Assembly (NCBI GenBank): GCA_020746875.1
Contig: JAGTJL010000011.1
Coordinates: forward strand, 496,001 to 560,000
DNA length: 64,000 nt
From: Rhexocercosporidium sp. MPI-PUGE-AT-0058
Taxonomy: Eukaryota; Ascomycota; Leotiomycetes; Helotiales
Direction: 5' to 3'
A program made the translations under genes and the position numbers. Position 1 is the first letter of the stretch. The number at the start of each line of letters is the position of its first letter. The notes below the pieces were generated by a model that saw only the letters and a list, made by a program, of their open reading frames with translations, was not told the DNA's origin and did not search any database. Below, in pieces: positions 37,351-50,324 of this stretch.

Positions 37351-38813
37351 TTCCGTTTTGGTTTTGAAGGATGTCATAAGGGTTGGAAGAGAAATATGTC
37401 GCGAAAGAAGGAACAGGAGAGGATTTTGTGGAGTTTCCAGGAAGTCTATATTTGAGTTGTTTTGTGAATTGGATTGAACTGGCGTTGTGAGGGGTAGGCG
37501 GTCTAAATTGCAAATTTTGGATGAAACTTATGGTCGTTTTGCAGTTCGATTGAAACTCAGGTCAATTCAAACTCGTTCTGTTTTTGTGTTTGCGTTCTTT
37601 GCACATATCCCACGATGTTATGTGCTGTTTGTTTGTTTGTTTGTTAGTCTTGCGCGATCTCGAAATTAGCGAGCTGACAGGCATGGCCAAGTGTTAGTGG
37701 TACTTCCTCGCTATCTCTCCCCTCTAAATTCGGTCCCCATACATTCATTGGAATCAAAAGCTTCCTTTGAGTTGATTATCATGGTCTTCGAAGTGCTAAA
37801 CTGAAGCGTTCATTACGTGTATCCAAATGTTCAGCATGTCGATAATCATTCCCCAACATGAATGTGATGAAGAGCTCTGGAAGACTGCATTATGTAATGC
37901 AGGAGATTTGTTATGAGTTCTAATTTTAGTATATTACAGGCTGAAAGATGAAGAGGACACAAAGAGCATTGTTCATTGTTCAGCATCCACAAAGGAAACT
38001 AGGACAAAGCGAAGCATCAGAACTTTTACTTGCCGGGTCAGGGAAGCTGGTGGAATCGCATCTAATAGAGGCTGTGATAACAGCATGATGGAATTATCTT
38101 CATTTAATGATCTCTTATCACGCGCCGAAGTAACAAGTGTTTGCTTGCAGTATTATGGCAGAGATCTAACTTCTGCTTAAGCTACGAAACATCTTTCAGA
38201 AAATACTTTGAGACTTGCTAGCAATCCCCAGTCTCCACTGCCACCCCTTTCCCTGCCCGATGACGGAGCTGGGATTAGGATTTTCCTAGAGCTAATAAAA
38301 ACAAAGTACCAAATCGGGAATGGATAGAGTGCTAGCGTACTTTAAAATCTTGAACTGCCAGCCTCGCAGAAATCGAGTCAACGCCCCTCCTCGAAATTCC
38401 GCCTTAAATCCCGAGGACTCGAGAAACACGAACAACAACAATAACACAATCACTTCCTAGTCTTCCTACGCACACTAGTTATTGTTAGCTTCTTTGCTCA
38501 TCCTCTTTAGGAATCTCGAGGTACTGTTCACCATCTTCTTTCCATGTGGTGGATCTTGCCCAGGTTGACGTACTTTAATCTTTCACTTCTGAGCCAACCT
38601 CAATTCAGAAGAGCGCTTGCCTTTCCCGCGTGCCTCAACTGAACCCTCGATAGCCTCATGCTCTCACAAAGCGAGCTCTTTACTTACGAGATCCTGCAGA
38701 ATCCATAGTTGCTCTATCACCTCACCTACTACTCGCACCAAAGCAACCTTCAGCAGGACAAAGCATCCAATCAGGTAGCCCTTGCAACCTTTCCGAATCA
38801 GATCACTGCCACA
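37351..38813. other. Intergenic and promoter
   Basis: Includes a GTTT tetranucleotide repeat near 37626-37646 and a long 5' leader before the next ATG (C/A-rich at 38430-38460). No gene seen. Confidence 0.35.
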
Positions 38814-41800
38814 ATGCCGGTAACCTCGAAGATCCTCGACACTGACCCAAAGCTTCTTGTAAGTTGATTCAAATCTAAATTTTGATTTTTGAAAGCTTAC
38901 AAATTCCAGGTGTTTGACGGAGATCTCTACTCCAGATCGTCAACACGCTTGGTATGTAACAACTCTCCCTGTCCATTCTGTCCCACCTCGATAAAGCCTC
39001 AAAGATATAACATAATTATCGTGCAATATACCTTGAGGCTCCACAGAGGCGAATATCAGTTTAATTGAAGGCTGCGCAGTTGCGTATATAACTTATAACT
39101 GTTATTATATTATTACATATGGCGCATTCAAGCTCCTTAAATAGGGGAGCTTACTGGCGCCATGGTTTTAGTAGTCTTAATTAAGCTCGCTTAGCCAACT
39201 AACTATAACTTATACGACACACCCTTTCGCTAAAGATAATACGTAGCTTTGACGAAGTAAATAAGTATATAATAAATATAATAGATAATAATAAAATAAT
39301 AAATAATAAGGAAAAGTAATAACTAATAATTAAAGTAAATATACTTAACGTATAAGCGAGAGTATATAAACAGCTCCTTTTTTCGTAACTTCCTTCTATA
39401 AGTATATTAAATTTAAAAATGAGTCGTATCTTTATTATTAAGTTAGCCGCCCGTGCTTCCTGCCTTTCTAATCTCGTTATTATTCGCGTAGTTAAAAAAG
39501 TATATTTTCTCTTATTTTTTATATCTTTAAGTTTAGTTTTCGACGTTATTTAAGTCAAAAGATCGAGAGATTAAGTGAGTTAAAGCATGCTAATTAGTTG
39601 TAATAGCCTGCCGCCGCCCTTCGCTTTCCCTTTCGCCGTCGCCCTCGCACTCCCTTTCCTACGCCCCCTCCTGCCGCCCCTGCCACTCCCGCCCGCCGGC
39701 GTGCTAAGGCAAGTATTAATAAAAAGGTCCCTTGCTCGGCATGCGTTAAAGCTGCCTTAAAAGGTGACCTTCCTGTTAGTATTTATTAAGATGCTATTAG
39801 TTCGGCTTAATGCTTTTAGTGTCATAATTAAAATCATAATTATATTAGTCTTATTAAGCCTATTATTACGGTAGCTTTTGCCGCCTTTATAAAGGAGAAG
39901 CGTAATACCTCTCGCACCTGCGTAAGTTTAGCTTTAGTTTTTATATTTTAAAATTAATTAACTTTAAGTAATAATTAAGAAACTTTTAGACTTCGGTCCG
40001 TAATACTCTTATTACGCTTAATATATTTATTTTATTTTTATAAATAACTTTAAAGAATTTAACTTTAATTATTTAATTATTATTACCGCCCTCGCCTCGG
40101 CCCCTGCCCCCGTCGTCCTTGCCTCCGCCCTCCGCCTAATCCTCTTACCTACTCGAGTTAGTGCTAATGCTAATGCTATTAATACTAGTGTTATTACTAG
40201 TGATATGGCCGCCTGCCGCCGTTACATTAAGGAATTGCTAATGGAGCTAGTAGATTTATTAATAATTTAATTCGCGACTTAATAACGGCTTAAGAACGTG
40301 CCCTTTTAAAGTTATGATTTACTACCTTATAAGCAGCTTAAGAACGGGCCCTTTTGTACTTACTTACGTTAGTTTAATTATAGCTTTAGCCGAAATAGAA
40401 TTCTTGCCTTTTAATAATTTAAAAAGAAATATATTTTACGTGACTATATTAATTTAAAAAGTACTTTAAAATATAAAAGAAAATAAAAGAATGTATTTAT
40501 AGTAAAGTATAAGCTTTAATTAAGCTTTTTTACCGACGCTTTAGTATTTTATAAATTAAATAATATAATAAAAGTCTTAAACTTCTATTATAAAAGGTTT
40601 TTAATAAGGCTATTAACGTATATTTTACTTATAAATAAATATATAACTTTAAAACTTTCTTTTTAATACTCTTAGCGTAGCTATATATTTTGAATATTAA
40701 CGTGCCTAAGCTTAATTAATATGCGCTAGTTCTCTTTAATTATAAACTTAATCGTTTATTAATTATTATAAAAGATATTCTAAGGGCATTTTATATTAAG
40801 GTATATCTCCGCAAAGAGCTTTTATAATACTATAATTATCTTTATAATTCGCTCTACCCTTAAGAGCTTAGCTTTAATTATTAAGGTAATAATTATGTCT
40901 TATTTAATTACTATTTATAATATAGCACCCCTAAATAAAATAATAATAAGCCTTTATGAAAAACGCTTAGTTTTTAAATTATTTATAAAAGAAGTATTAA
41001 AAGTTATTATAAATTATATCTCGCTTTCTTAACGATTATAAATAATACTTAAAAAGCGTATTTTAAAGAGGTAATATATAATTTAATTCATAGCTTATAA
41101 GTGCTTTTAACTTAAGTTCGTTAAGAAATATAATAATTATAAAGTTATAAAAGCTATATTTAATTTAAGTATAATAATTAAATATAATATAAAACCGACC
41201 TTTTCTTAATACTCTTTAACTTAATTTATAATTACTTTAGCGGTATTCTTGGCTAAGTCGTAATATAATAAAGGAGTGCTCGGGCAATTGCTATTTATTA
41301 AGTTGAATTTTTAAATTACTTTTTCTATATACGTATTATAAATAAGCGTAACTGTCTTTGTATATTTATTACGTATAATTCATACCTTTAAAAATCATTT
41401 TATATTTCTTATTATAATGAGTTTATAAGCGTTATTTAAGTTATCGATGATTTTAGTTATTATAAAGAGATTTAAGTTATAATATAATACTTATATGTCG
41501 TCTACGTAAAAAGCTATAAACATTATTCGCTTATCGTTCATAAAAATATAAGGCTTTTTTATAAGTAATATAAGATTAAGGCTTTTGAGTATAATTAAGA
41601 AGTCGCTATACCATAAAGCTAGAGAGTCGTAAAAGCTATATAAGGCTTTATCGATCTCCATAATTATGCCGGGCTATTTAAAACCGTCGGGGAAATAATA
41701 ATAAATAAATGCACTTTATTTGTCTTGTTTTATATTAATAAACGTATTTACGACGTCGTATTATTTAACCTTTAAGTCAAACTATATTATTATAGCTATT

Positions 41801-44800
41801 ACGACGCGGAAAGACTTTACTACTAGCGTAAAAGCGTATATAAAGAATATTATGATATCTTTTTATAAATTACCTTTAACAACGACTTACGATTTAATGC
41901 GTATAAGCTATCCTACTAAATTAACTTTATAAATAAACACTTATTTTAATAATATAAGCGTTATCTTTGCATCTGCCCTTAATACGACATGCCAGTACTT
42001 CTTAGCTTAAAGATTCTCTATTTCTTTACGCGCGTCCTCCTTAAAATATTCTCCTTACGAGTGCTATTTCAAATCCTTTTAATATTTTAATATTTATAAG
42101 AGCTTTACTTAATATAATTATATTAATTTAAAGCTTATAATTACTTATACTTTAATCGATTCGCTATTAACTATAACTGTAAATACAATATGCATAGTTT
42201 TATAATCTTTTCCATTTTCACGTATTATTTTATTATTTCAAAATATTATAATAAAAAATATAATATACGTATAATTCTTATTTATTTAGTTTATAGATTC
42301 GGCGTTTAAGAGCTCCTTTATCGTAAAAGAGTATATTCTCAGCCTTCTCTTAAACCGTTTATTTAATTATATTGCCTTTTTTACTTAACGTCTCCGCTAA
42401 GCTCGAGTGACAAAGCGTAATTAACTTTAATTTAATGCTTAAAGCACTTTATCGAGGGTCTCTTAAGTCATATTATCTTTTAAAAGATATTATAATAATA
42501 TATTCGACGGTGTATTTTCCAAAAAGAGTTATTAATTTCTTTTAAGCTCGCCGTAATCTTCCTTTAACGAGGTATTTTCGTGCTCTAAAGCGTTTCCTAA
42601 GCTTATACTAATTGCTTTAATTTAACGTAATAGTTGACTTTAACTGTCTTATAATTTATTTCAAATTATAACTTAAGGTATTAAGTTGTACGCACCTTTA
42701 ATTTAAAATAATTATTTCCTATTTATAATACTCCTTTTAAGCTTAAAATATTTGTTTTATTATATTTGACTTTAAGTCTATCTTAGTATACTTAAGCTTT
42801 TTAATATTATTAAAATATTTATATTATTATTATTAAGCTTTATGTCGTCTTTTAACGTATTAATTCGTGAATTTAAAAAGACTAGCTTATTTTAGTGCTC
42901 TCGTGGAATAGGCAGTCCCGCCTCCTCCAGAGTTATAAGCTTTATAATTACGTATAAAACTACCTCCTTAAAAACTTCGTTGACTTTCATTAAATTAAAT
43001 AAGAACTTGTTTAATTTAATATTATTTTTAACTTATATATATTCGTTTTTTACGTGTTTAATAGCTAACTCGGCGTCTTAAGCGACTTTAGGCTCTATAA
43101 GTATATTAACGACTTATTTAAATATTAATAGTAGTTGGCCGACTACCGCCTGCTTATTATAGAACTATACTTTATTAAAAATAACGTTTCGAGTACGTAT
43201 TATATACTTTAATTAAAGTATTTAAATCTTATATATATTAATTACGTAATAGTTAATTAAGTATTTAATATGCTTCTTAAGGTTAACCTTAAAGCTTTTC
43301 TTATTATAAAGAGCTTATCGGTCTTTAATTATTACGTAAGCTTTAGTATTATACATAAAGATATTATTTTAATTAAGCCTTAAATCGACTAGCAGTTTCT
43401 TTATTACTTCTGAGTCGTATTATTGAAAATATTATTTAAATTATATCTTTAATACTTTATTTAGCGATTATATAGCTCTTTTAGTAAGTAACGATATATT
43501 ATAAAGATATATAATTATTAAAATAGCTTTCGGCTATAACTTAAATAATAAGTTAATACTTATTATTATCTTTAAAGCTTTAATAATAAGCTCTCCGCTA
43601 GCTCTTTCTATACCCTTATTTGGCTTATACGTATAAACCGGAGTAGGCTTTAGTTTTATATTATTATTTAATGCCTATTAATTGTATTTTATTTAATATC
43701 TTATATTAATTACTAACGTATCGTTATTAAACTTAATTTTATATATAATAAGGCCGTATTAGCGTTTAATTCATATTTTAAACGTCTTAAGTACGCTTAT
43801 AATAAAGTCTTAAGATTTGTTAATAAGCGTGAATATAAAGAGCTTTTTATTATATTCGTCTTTAATTAATAATAACTAATATGTCTTATTATAACCTATA
43901 AGGTAATTAAATAAGTCTTATGCGATTCTAAAGAAAAGTCTCGGGGACTTATTATTTAATTCTTTACGCAATAGTTATTAACTTAAGTGTATTTATATAT
44001 ATATATATATAATATAACTTTCGAATTTTATACGTATGATTTCATTAATTTAAATATTACGTGCATACTTTACTAAAGCTTTTAAAGTCATTTTACTGAA
44101 GTAACCGGCGCGTAAGTGCTATATTTATGTTATATCGCTCTGGGGTCGTAGGAAACTATATGTTAATTAAAAAGTATGCTTTTTAAGAAGGTATAATCGT
44201 TTATTAATTATTAAGTATATCATTATAATAAAAGATTTACGAGCTTTTATAAAGGCATGTAATTATAAAGAGCGCGAGCAGTTATTAATAGGCTTATATT
44301 TAAATATCATAAGGTTCTACTTACGTTATAAGTTTCTTATTATATAACTATTTTTAATATTACTTACTTATAAAGTCGTATTAATATTATTATACTACAC
44401 CCTCGACTGTACGAGGAAGCTCTTAGAAATAATATTAACGTTAAACCCTTTTATAATAGCTACGTTACTTAATATTAGATTCCGAGTATATAGTCCTTTA
44501 GGATTATATAAAGCGTTTTCGAAGATACGTATACTTCTGCCAATAATTAATAAACTTAAGGTATTAATATTAATTATATTTCCCGTAGTACGTTTAAAAC
44601 TATTAAGGACGAGTTTATTAATACTATTAACTAAGTGAGTAATACCGTAATTATTAACAAGAGTATTGTTTAATAAAAAATGGCGTTAAAACTCTATAAT
44701 AATATAAATACTAAGACCTAAAGTATTATCGTAAAGTATATCGTTAAAGAGCTTTAGATTAATTATAATTATATTAATATTTAAATTATCTTATAAAGCT

Positions 44801-47794
44801 TTGCCTTTACCTTTATTACTTATAAATACAACGGTATCGGTTAATTTAGCATTTATAATAAGTTTAGAGTTATTATTATAATTAGCTTCGGTAATTTTAG
44901 CGACTATAATATATTTTTAACCTTTTTTAATTATAACTGTCTTAAGCTCTTTAAAATCTGCAGTTTTTAATTTCTTATAAGTTATTAATACCTTATTAAT
45001 ATTTAGTATATACTTTATACTTTTAAAAGTCGTTCCGTTAACTGCATAACGTAATCTTTAATACTTAAGCGGCTTAAAGAAATGCTTATTATTTATGCCG
45101 TATAGACATAAACTACTTTAGCCTCGAAAGCGAGATTTATTAAAGTTTGCATCCGACGTATTAATATTAATTCCTTTAAAGATTAAATATTAATCGCCTC
45201 CTCTTTTTTAACGCTTAAGCTTTTTAAATATAATATGCTTTTAGTTTATACCGGGAAGCACTTATATATAATTGTCAAAGGTAAACTTATGCTTTTTTTT
45301 AAGTTAGTTATCGCGTATAATTATATTAAGAATAAGATTTACCTAATTTAAGTATATATAAGCTCTTACCGCACGTAACTACTTCTTTAGAGCTATAGTA
45401 TCTTTGACGTTAGGTATGTCGTACGCCTTAGTATTCTTATAAGCTTTTAAGAAGTCTTTTATTCATTAATTAACGTTGACTTTTCTTTTATATGCTTTCT
45501 TTAAAACCTTCTTATATTTCGTAATTATAATAGTAAAAACCGACGATTTTAATAGTATTATATCGCGCTAAAGTGTATTAATTAATAATTATATACTTAA
45601 TTCGCTTTTGCCGGCTAATTCTTTAATCGTAAAGTTTAAAAGCGAATCGTTCACCGTTTTAAAGAGTCAGTTATATAAAGCTATATACTTATTGTTTTAG
45701 CTCGTCTATTTAGCTAGCGTATATTAATACTCTTTAACTTATATTATATAAATTTATTATATTTTTATAATTATTAAGTAGAGAGGTAAATTAGCTTTTT
45801 CTAGACTTATTCCTTTTATTAAGATATTTTTATTAAACGACTTAAGCGTTAAAGACGGCTATGAGTTTATTATTTTTTAAGCTATAATATTAGCGTAATA
45901 CTAATCTAATTGTGTCTTTACTACTTATTAAGCGGTGCTCTTAAGCGTTAGAGCCTTTAATCGGAGTTCTGGAATATAGCTTATTATAAGAGCTGTAAGG
46001 TTTACTATATTTAATGCATTTATAAACGCAATATAAAAATTTAATTGTAAGTATTATATCGCTTAATCCTTCCGTGCCTTTAAGGTATAATCTATAAGTA
46101 GTTTTGAGAATAACATTATTTATTTAAAGTATATTAATAATATAACATCGAGAATATTTAGTGATTTAAAAGTTATTAACGAGTTTAAAGAGTTATAATA
46201 GCTTTTAAATAATGGTATAAAATGCTTTTATAGAGCCACGTTGGCGTATACATACGACTAAGAAGCTTTTTATAACTTACGGGGCTTATAACTATTGTGC
46301 AATATACTGTGGTGGGGTTGACCTCAGAGGCCCATTTGTCACGTGATTGAGCTGCATCTTGCTGTATTTAAGATAGCCTCTAGGGCAACATCCTTCAACG
46401 ACAACAACGATTTTTACCACTACAACTTTTCCTTCTTATTCAAACTATACCTCTCCCCTCCCTTGACAGATTATATACTCTAGATATGTGATATCTCAAG
46501 TACTCGTCAAATGGGTATTTCCTACGGTTACCCTCCGGCACTTGCTTTGCTACCCTCTTGTTGTGTGTTTGGTGTTTTCCCCTCCACAATACTTTGAGGC
46601 TCTACAGAAGCGAATATTAATTCAATTAAAAGCTGCGTAATTACGTATATAACTGTTATTGTATTATTATATATGGCGCATTCAAGCTCCCTGAATAAGG
46701 GAGCTTATTGGCGCCATGGTTTTGGTAGTCTTGATTGGGCTCGCTTAGCCAACCAACCATAACCTGCACGACAATAATATACTGCCCACGTTAGCTACAG
46801 GTGACATGAGGGCTCGACGAAATCACTTTCTTGTTCCTAGTAGACCACTGTCTCCTAGGGCCATGGTGATCACTTCTGAAGTTAGAGCTCGTACTAACTT
46901 TACGCAGAGCGAGTTGACGGACTCGAAGCCTCAGTTCGTGGTTCCTCTCACACCAGAGAACGATGATGACCTGGATCCAGAGCGTCGCGGACCCTTGAGA
47001 GTGGTAAATCCTCTCCGCCTGTCATTCTCTTCTGCATCTGCTAACGCTAGACAGGTACTTGGAACTGCCGTGTACTTCAAGACAACCGACAAGCCTGTCA
47101 GTTTCTCCAAAGTGATTGGAAACTGATAAGTAGCAGTGCTGACACGTTTTAGTATACCATTCCCGACGAGGAACTCCGCACTGTGAAGGCACCGGATTCC
47201 TCTTGCCAAACCACAAATCCTGGTCTTGGATCAAGCTCCGCAGATTTGGAAGGCAGCCTCGTCAACAATACACCACCATTCAGCCCTGTCCGCTCTCAGC
47301 AGCTCATGTCCCTTCCAGCTGCACCAACTGCAACAGCTCTCATCATCCCAAACACCGCTTCGGCCCCACCACACGCCCTCGTACTGCCTCCCAGAGCACT
47401 CGCGACAGACCTTGAGGATCTGTACTACGGCTTTGACCTCTAGAATGCTCCACCCGGTACAATCGATAGCATGACATTCGTGGAGCCCTTGCGCAACAAC
47501 AAAAACTACCAGGAGCTACGCGGCAATCTTCCCGCAGCAGGAGAAAAGCGAAAGGTCCGTTGGCCAGCTGAGCCGGTAAAGTACCTGTGGAAGTTGGTTG
47601 AGATTGGAACACTGCAGAAGAACCCAGAGCTGAATTACTCCGATTTCAAGTACGTCACCGAGGCTTACCATAGGCGGTACGCGGGCACCATGATTGATGG
47701 GAAAATCTTTGTTGAGCGGGGATGGCATAATGTGCACAGCAAGATTGAGAAGGATCCCAATTATAAGGTCTTTCTCAAGCGCATCTTGGGATAG
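38814..47794 (+). CDS. Five-exon gene with a retrotransposon in intron 2
   Basis: Proposed exons 38814-38858, 38910-38955, 46795-47096, 47153-47421 and 47470-47794; 328 aa if the 7.8-kb insertion is spliced out. Intron 1 is a normal 51 nt (GTAAGT, TTCCAG). Intron 2 starts near 38952-38956; removing the element and one target duplication leaves about 77-83 nt, a normal size for this genome. Joining exons 2 and 3 in phase needs the GTAACA donor at 38956 rather than the better GTATGT at 38952, so this link is uncertain. The last exon is a compact helical domain (YLWKLVEIGTLQKNPELNYS, VERGWHNVHSKIEKD) reminiscent of Myb/SANT-like folds, by shape only. The middle is disordered. A TAG at 47441-47443 lies in frame between exons 4 and 5 and is removed only by a 48-nt intron. 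Function unknown; the gene may be silenced or broken. Confidence 0.45.
39017..39219 (-). repeat. Left (3') LTR
   Basis: About 203 bp, starting TATCGTGCAATATAC and ending TATACGACA. Matches the right LTR along its length; nearly all differences are C-to-T or G-to-A with this copy carrying more T/A. The inferred unmutated ends are TGTCGTGCA and TGCACGACA, a perfect terminal inverted repeat. Confidence 0.8.
46293..46773 (-). repeat. Right (5') LTR, split by a nested insertion
   Basis: Starts TATTGTGCAATATAC at 46293, is interrupted at 46308, resumes at TTTGAGGCTC and ends CCTGCACGACA at 46773. Without the insertion it is about 196 bp. It keeps more G/C than the left LTR (for example TTGATTGGGCTCGC), so RIP was uneven between the two ends. 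Confidence 0.8.
46308..46588. mobile_element. Nested solo LTR, not RIP-affected
   Basis: A 281-bp block of normal base composition beginning TGTGGTGGGG and ending CCCCTCCACA, near-perfect terminal inverted repeats of LTR type. It is flanked by ATAC on both sides (46304-46307 and 46589-46592). Inside are a TATTTAAG promoter-like word and C/A-rich stretches. It splits the right LTR of the older element. No internal coding region remains, so it is a solo LTR or a very short non-autonomous element. Confidence 0.75.
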
Positions 47795-48128
47795 ATGTTT
47801 TACGATGGAGCTTGATGGTGCAGGTGTCTGGGGTGATGCTGCGAGATAAGGGAAGAAGTTATGTAAGAGATTTAGCGTGCGTCTCTGGGGGCTGTGGAAG
47901 TATGCAAAACTCCACTTGTTGTTTGGGTACCTCCGTCCAATTGTAATAGATAGATGACCTTCAAATCAAAAAGAATGTTTGCTATAGACAAAAGAGCCCA
48001 TATCTCAACGTGTTCTTCCCTCCGAAGATACGAAGGTTTATTCAACATTGTTCACTATTCAGCTTCACTGCCTAGCCTCATCTATATTATTCCAGGTGGA
48101 TGGTCTCTCCTGCCTAACCAGTAACCTT
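47795..48128. other. Convergent 3' flanks
   Basis: Short region between convergent genes; holds their 3' ends. Nothing else seen. Confidence 0.4.
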
Positions 48129-50324
48129 TCAGCTATATCGGTACTGAGAAGTGTCGCAATAAGGAGTATTGCTGGGAGGAGCTGGGATGCTGTTCTGCTG
48201 TGTTGTAGTGAAACCGGCCATCCCTCGCAAGTCGGTCGGGATGTGACAAGCAACCCCCGTTCTTGAGATATCAGACTCCAGCCTACGTGCAAAGAAATTT
48301 ATGCCGCTCTGATGGGCGTTGATCTCCTTCAACGCTATGAGTAAGAGCCCCAAATCTGCCGCACTAGTCGGAGATGGATCTTGGCTCGTCAAGTCCTCAA
48401 TGAAAACTCCCGCTGCGACGTAGACACAAAAAGGGATCCACATCATTCCCTATGAGGAATAAGTTTATGTAAAAGTGAAGCATGCTGGTAGGGTACTCAC
48501 CGAGAATATCGTCAAGTCTTTCACGCAATATATGATGTCTTTGATCTGAAGCGCACTCATGAGACATCTCTGGAAGCTGTTCTGACGAACGAGCGGGTTC
48601 ATCTTTTGCTTCACGACCTTACTCACGGCAACTTGTTGCAACAAAATGACTGAAACGTGGAGATTGAACTGGGACATTACTACCTGCATATCCTCGTCTG
48701 CCCCGAATTCCCTTAGGCGGGTAGGGAGGTTCAAGAATGTGAGGGAGATTGAAGTGTCGACGTCCCGATGGGACTTCCAATAGTTGCCGTTGATGTCTGT
48801 TGGAATATCATGCTCGAAAGCACGGATGTGTGAAAGAGTTCGACCAAGAGTTGCGGTTGTGAAGATTGACCAAGCGAAGGGGGATAGGTATGCAACGCCG
48901 TTGGTATGATAGGCCTGTTTCAATGATATGCCCATCTCTTCTATTCCCAATTCGAAAGATTGTTCAGAGGACGGCAGATTCGTACAGATCTAGCAATAGA
49001 ACGAGATGGTCAGTATTAACTTCGAAAACTCCCATGTTCGACCTACGTCTTCATCTCTGATCATATGTGGATGGCCACTTAATGTGCTTGCCAACCTATC
49101 TCCCAGATAAGCTCCCCAGAAAACTCTCCACCCTTCCTCCAGCTCAATGGAGCCTTCTTGCCAAAGAGCATGTTTCTCCTCAAGGGGACTATCAAGCCGG
49201 TGCAAGGAAAGCATCTGGACTAGTCTTCCACATCTCCCGACACTCATCCAAGCTCGCCCAAAGTAAGCTTGACTCCCCTCATATAAAGCTAAAAGGTACC
49301 AGCACTGGGCATGCGAGGGTGCAATCTCCTTCAAACTACTCTACATCACGTAAGCTACTTCATGGAAACTGGAATCATTCATGGGTCACAAACATTTCTT
49401 TCTAGATCCTCGGCGTGCTTTCGTCCCAGCGCGTAAAGTCTTTCGGCGACATGCTGATGTTCTGGGCTCACAAGAGCGGCAGTTGCCCACATGGCATATT
49501 TCAGTGCAGTGGTAGGGGCGCTGGTTGTGTCGTTGTCAAGTGAACGGAAGAAATTTGACCTGTGAATTATCGGTGTAGACCGGTGCACTTTTTCGAAGTA
49601 GAGGTCATACCTATCAAGTCAAATTATCACCGGTCCACAGCTCAGCTCTTTAAAGAATGGCTTATGATTGAAGCTTACAGTTTCTGCTGCAATTCTTCTC
49701 CTGGAAAATGTTTCTGCTCTGGGGTAATCTGTATTTTTGTTGTTGAGATGGACTTCCCAAGCACTAATTATATCAGATCAAATCATACCAGCATCACTCA
49801 TCCCTTATCATCCACTGGACGCTATAATGGTGTAAAATACATACAATCAGACGTGAATATTTTCCTGAAATCCAGATGACTCCACCGATCAGTGTATTCG
49901 TCGTCCAACTTGTAGATTTCATGCTCGGCTTTGCTTGGATCGGGGGCGAAATTCTCTTCTGGAACCAAATGTGACTCAAGATTCCCTGTACTAGCTTAGC
50001 TGTGATACAGTTGATACTAGAAAGACAGAAGCAGAGTTGCGTACCCAATCTAGCCTCGAACAACCTTAATCGTGAGTGTACTGCTGGCTTTGCAGATCTT
50101 CTGGTACGATACTCGCATTTCTTGCCCGACAAGGAGCAACGCGTACTTGTCCAGACTTTAGTATGCATAATTTCGATACCTTCGGATTAAAAGATAGCGT
50201 CTGATCCCAGACACAAGATCATAAGGCTCTCAGGGCGAAAAATGACATACCAGCCAGGCTGTTTGCGGTCGCACGCAATCTTGCGGCTACGACAGGCGTT
50301 GCAGGCCAAGATTCCCATTGTCAT
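48129..50324 (-). CDS. Zn(II)2Cys6 fungal transcription factor
   Basis: Eight exons: 50324-50251, 50145-50045, 49994-49845, 49763-49679, 49610-49394, 49340-49047, 48989-48501 and 48449-48129, about 576 aa, every junction in phase. The binuclear zinc cluster is at the N-terminus with Cys8, 11, 18, 25, 28 and 35 (CX2CX6CX6CX2CX6C); Cys25 is created across intron 1. The middle matches the fungal_trans regulatory domain (AYFGRAWMSVGRCGRLVQML, LEEGWRVFWGAYLGDRLAST, then an HPHMIRDED / ICTNLPSS pair). Such factors bind CGG triplets as monomers or dimers in the nucleus. It is transcribed divergently from a PDR ABC transporter 822 bp away, which suggests it controls that gene and perhaps itself. Intron-rich for this family, but with consistent signals. 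Confidence 0.82.

Larger units (their letters stand above)
39017..46773 (-). mobile_element. RIP-degraded Ty1/Copia-type LTR retrotransposon
   Basis: A 7.76-kb element flanked by the perfect 5-bp duplication ATAAT (39012-39016 and 46774-46778). Internal sequence is extremely AT-rich with abundant TA and few CA/TG pairs, the outcome of RIP; no long frame survives. Read on the minus strand, reverse-transcriptase vestiges remain: an IVNTFIN-like and PDGFK block around 41640-41770, DKALYSF, and FYVDD at about 41497-41511, matching the Copia order (VKTAFLNG, PxGF, KALYGL, YVDD). A purine-rich tract (AGCGAAAGGGTG, minus strand) abuts the left LTR, so that is the 3' LTR. The element is thus antisense to its host gene. 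Integrase and gag are no longer recognisable to me. Confidence 0.82.

Noticed and set aside
41720..41932. Plus-strand 70-codon frame in the retroelement
   Set aside because: It is the complement of the reverse-transcriptase remnant on the minus strand, not a gene.
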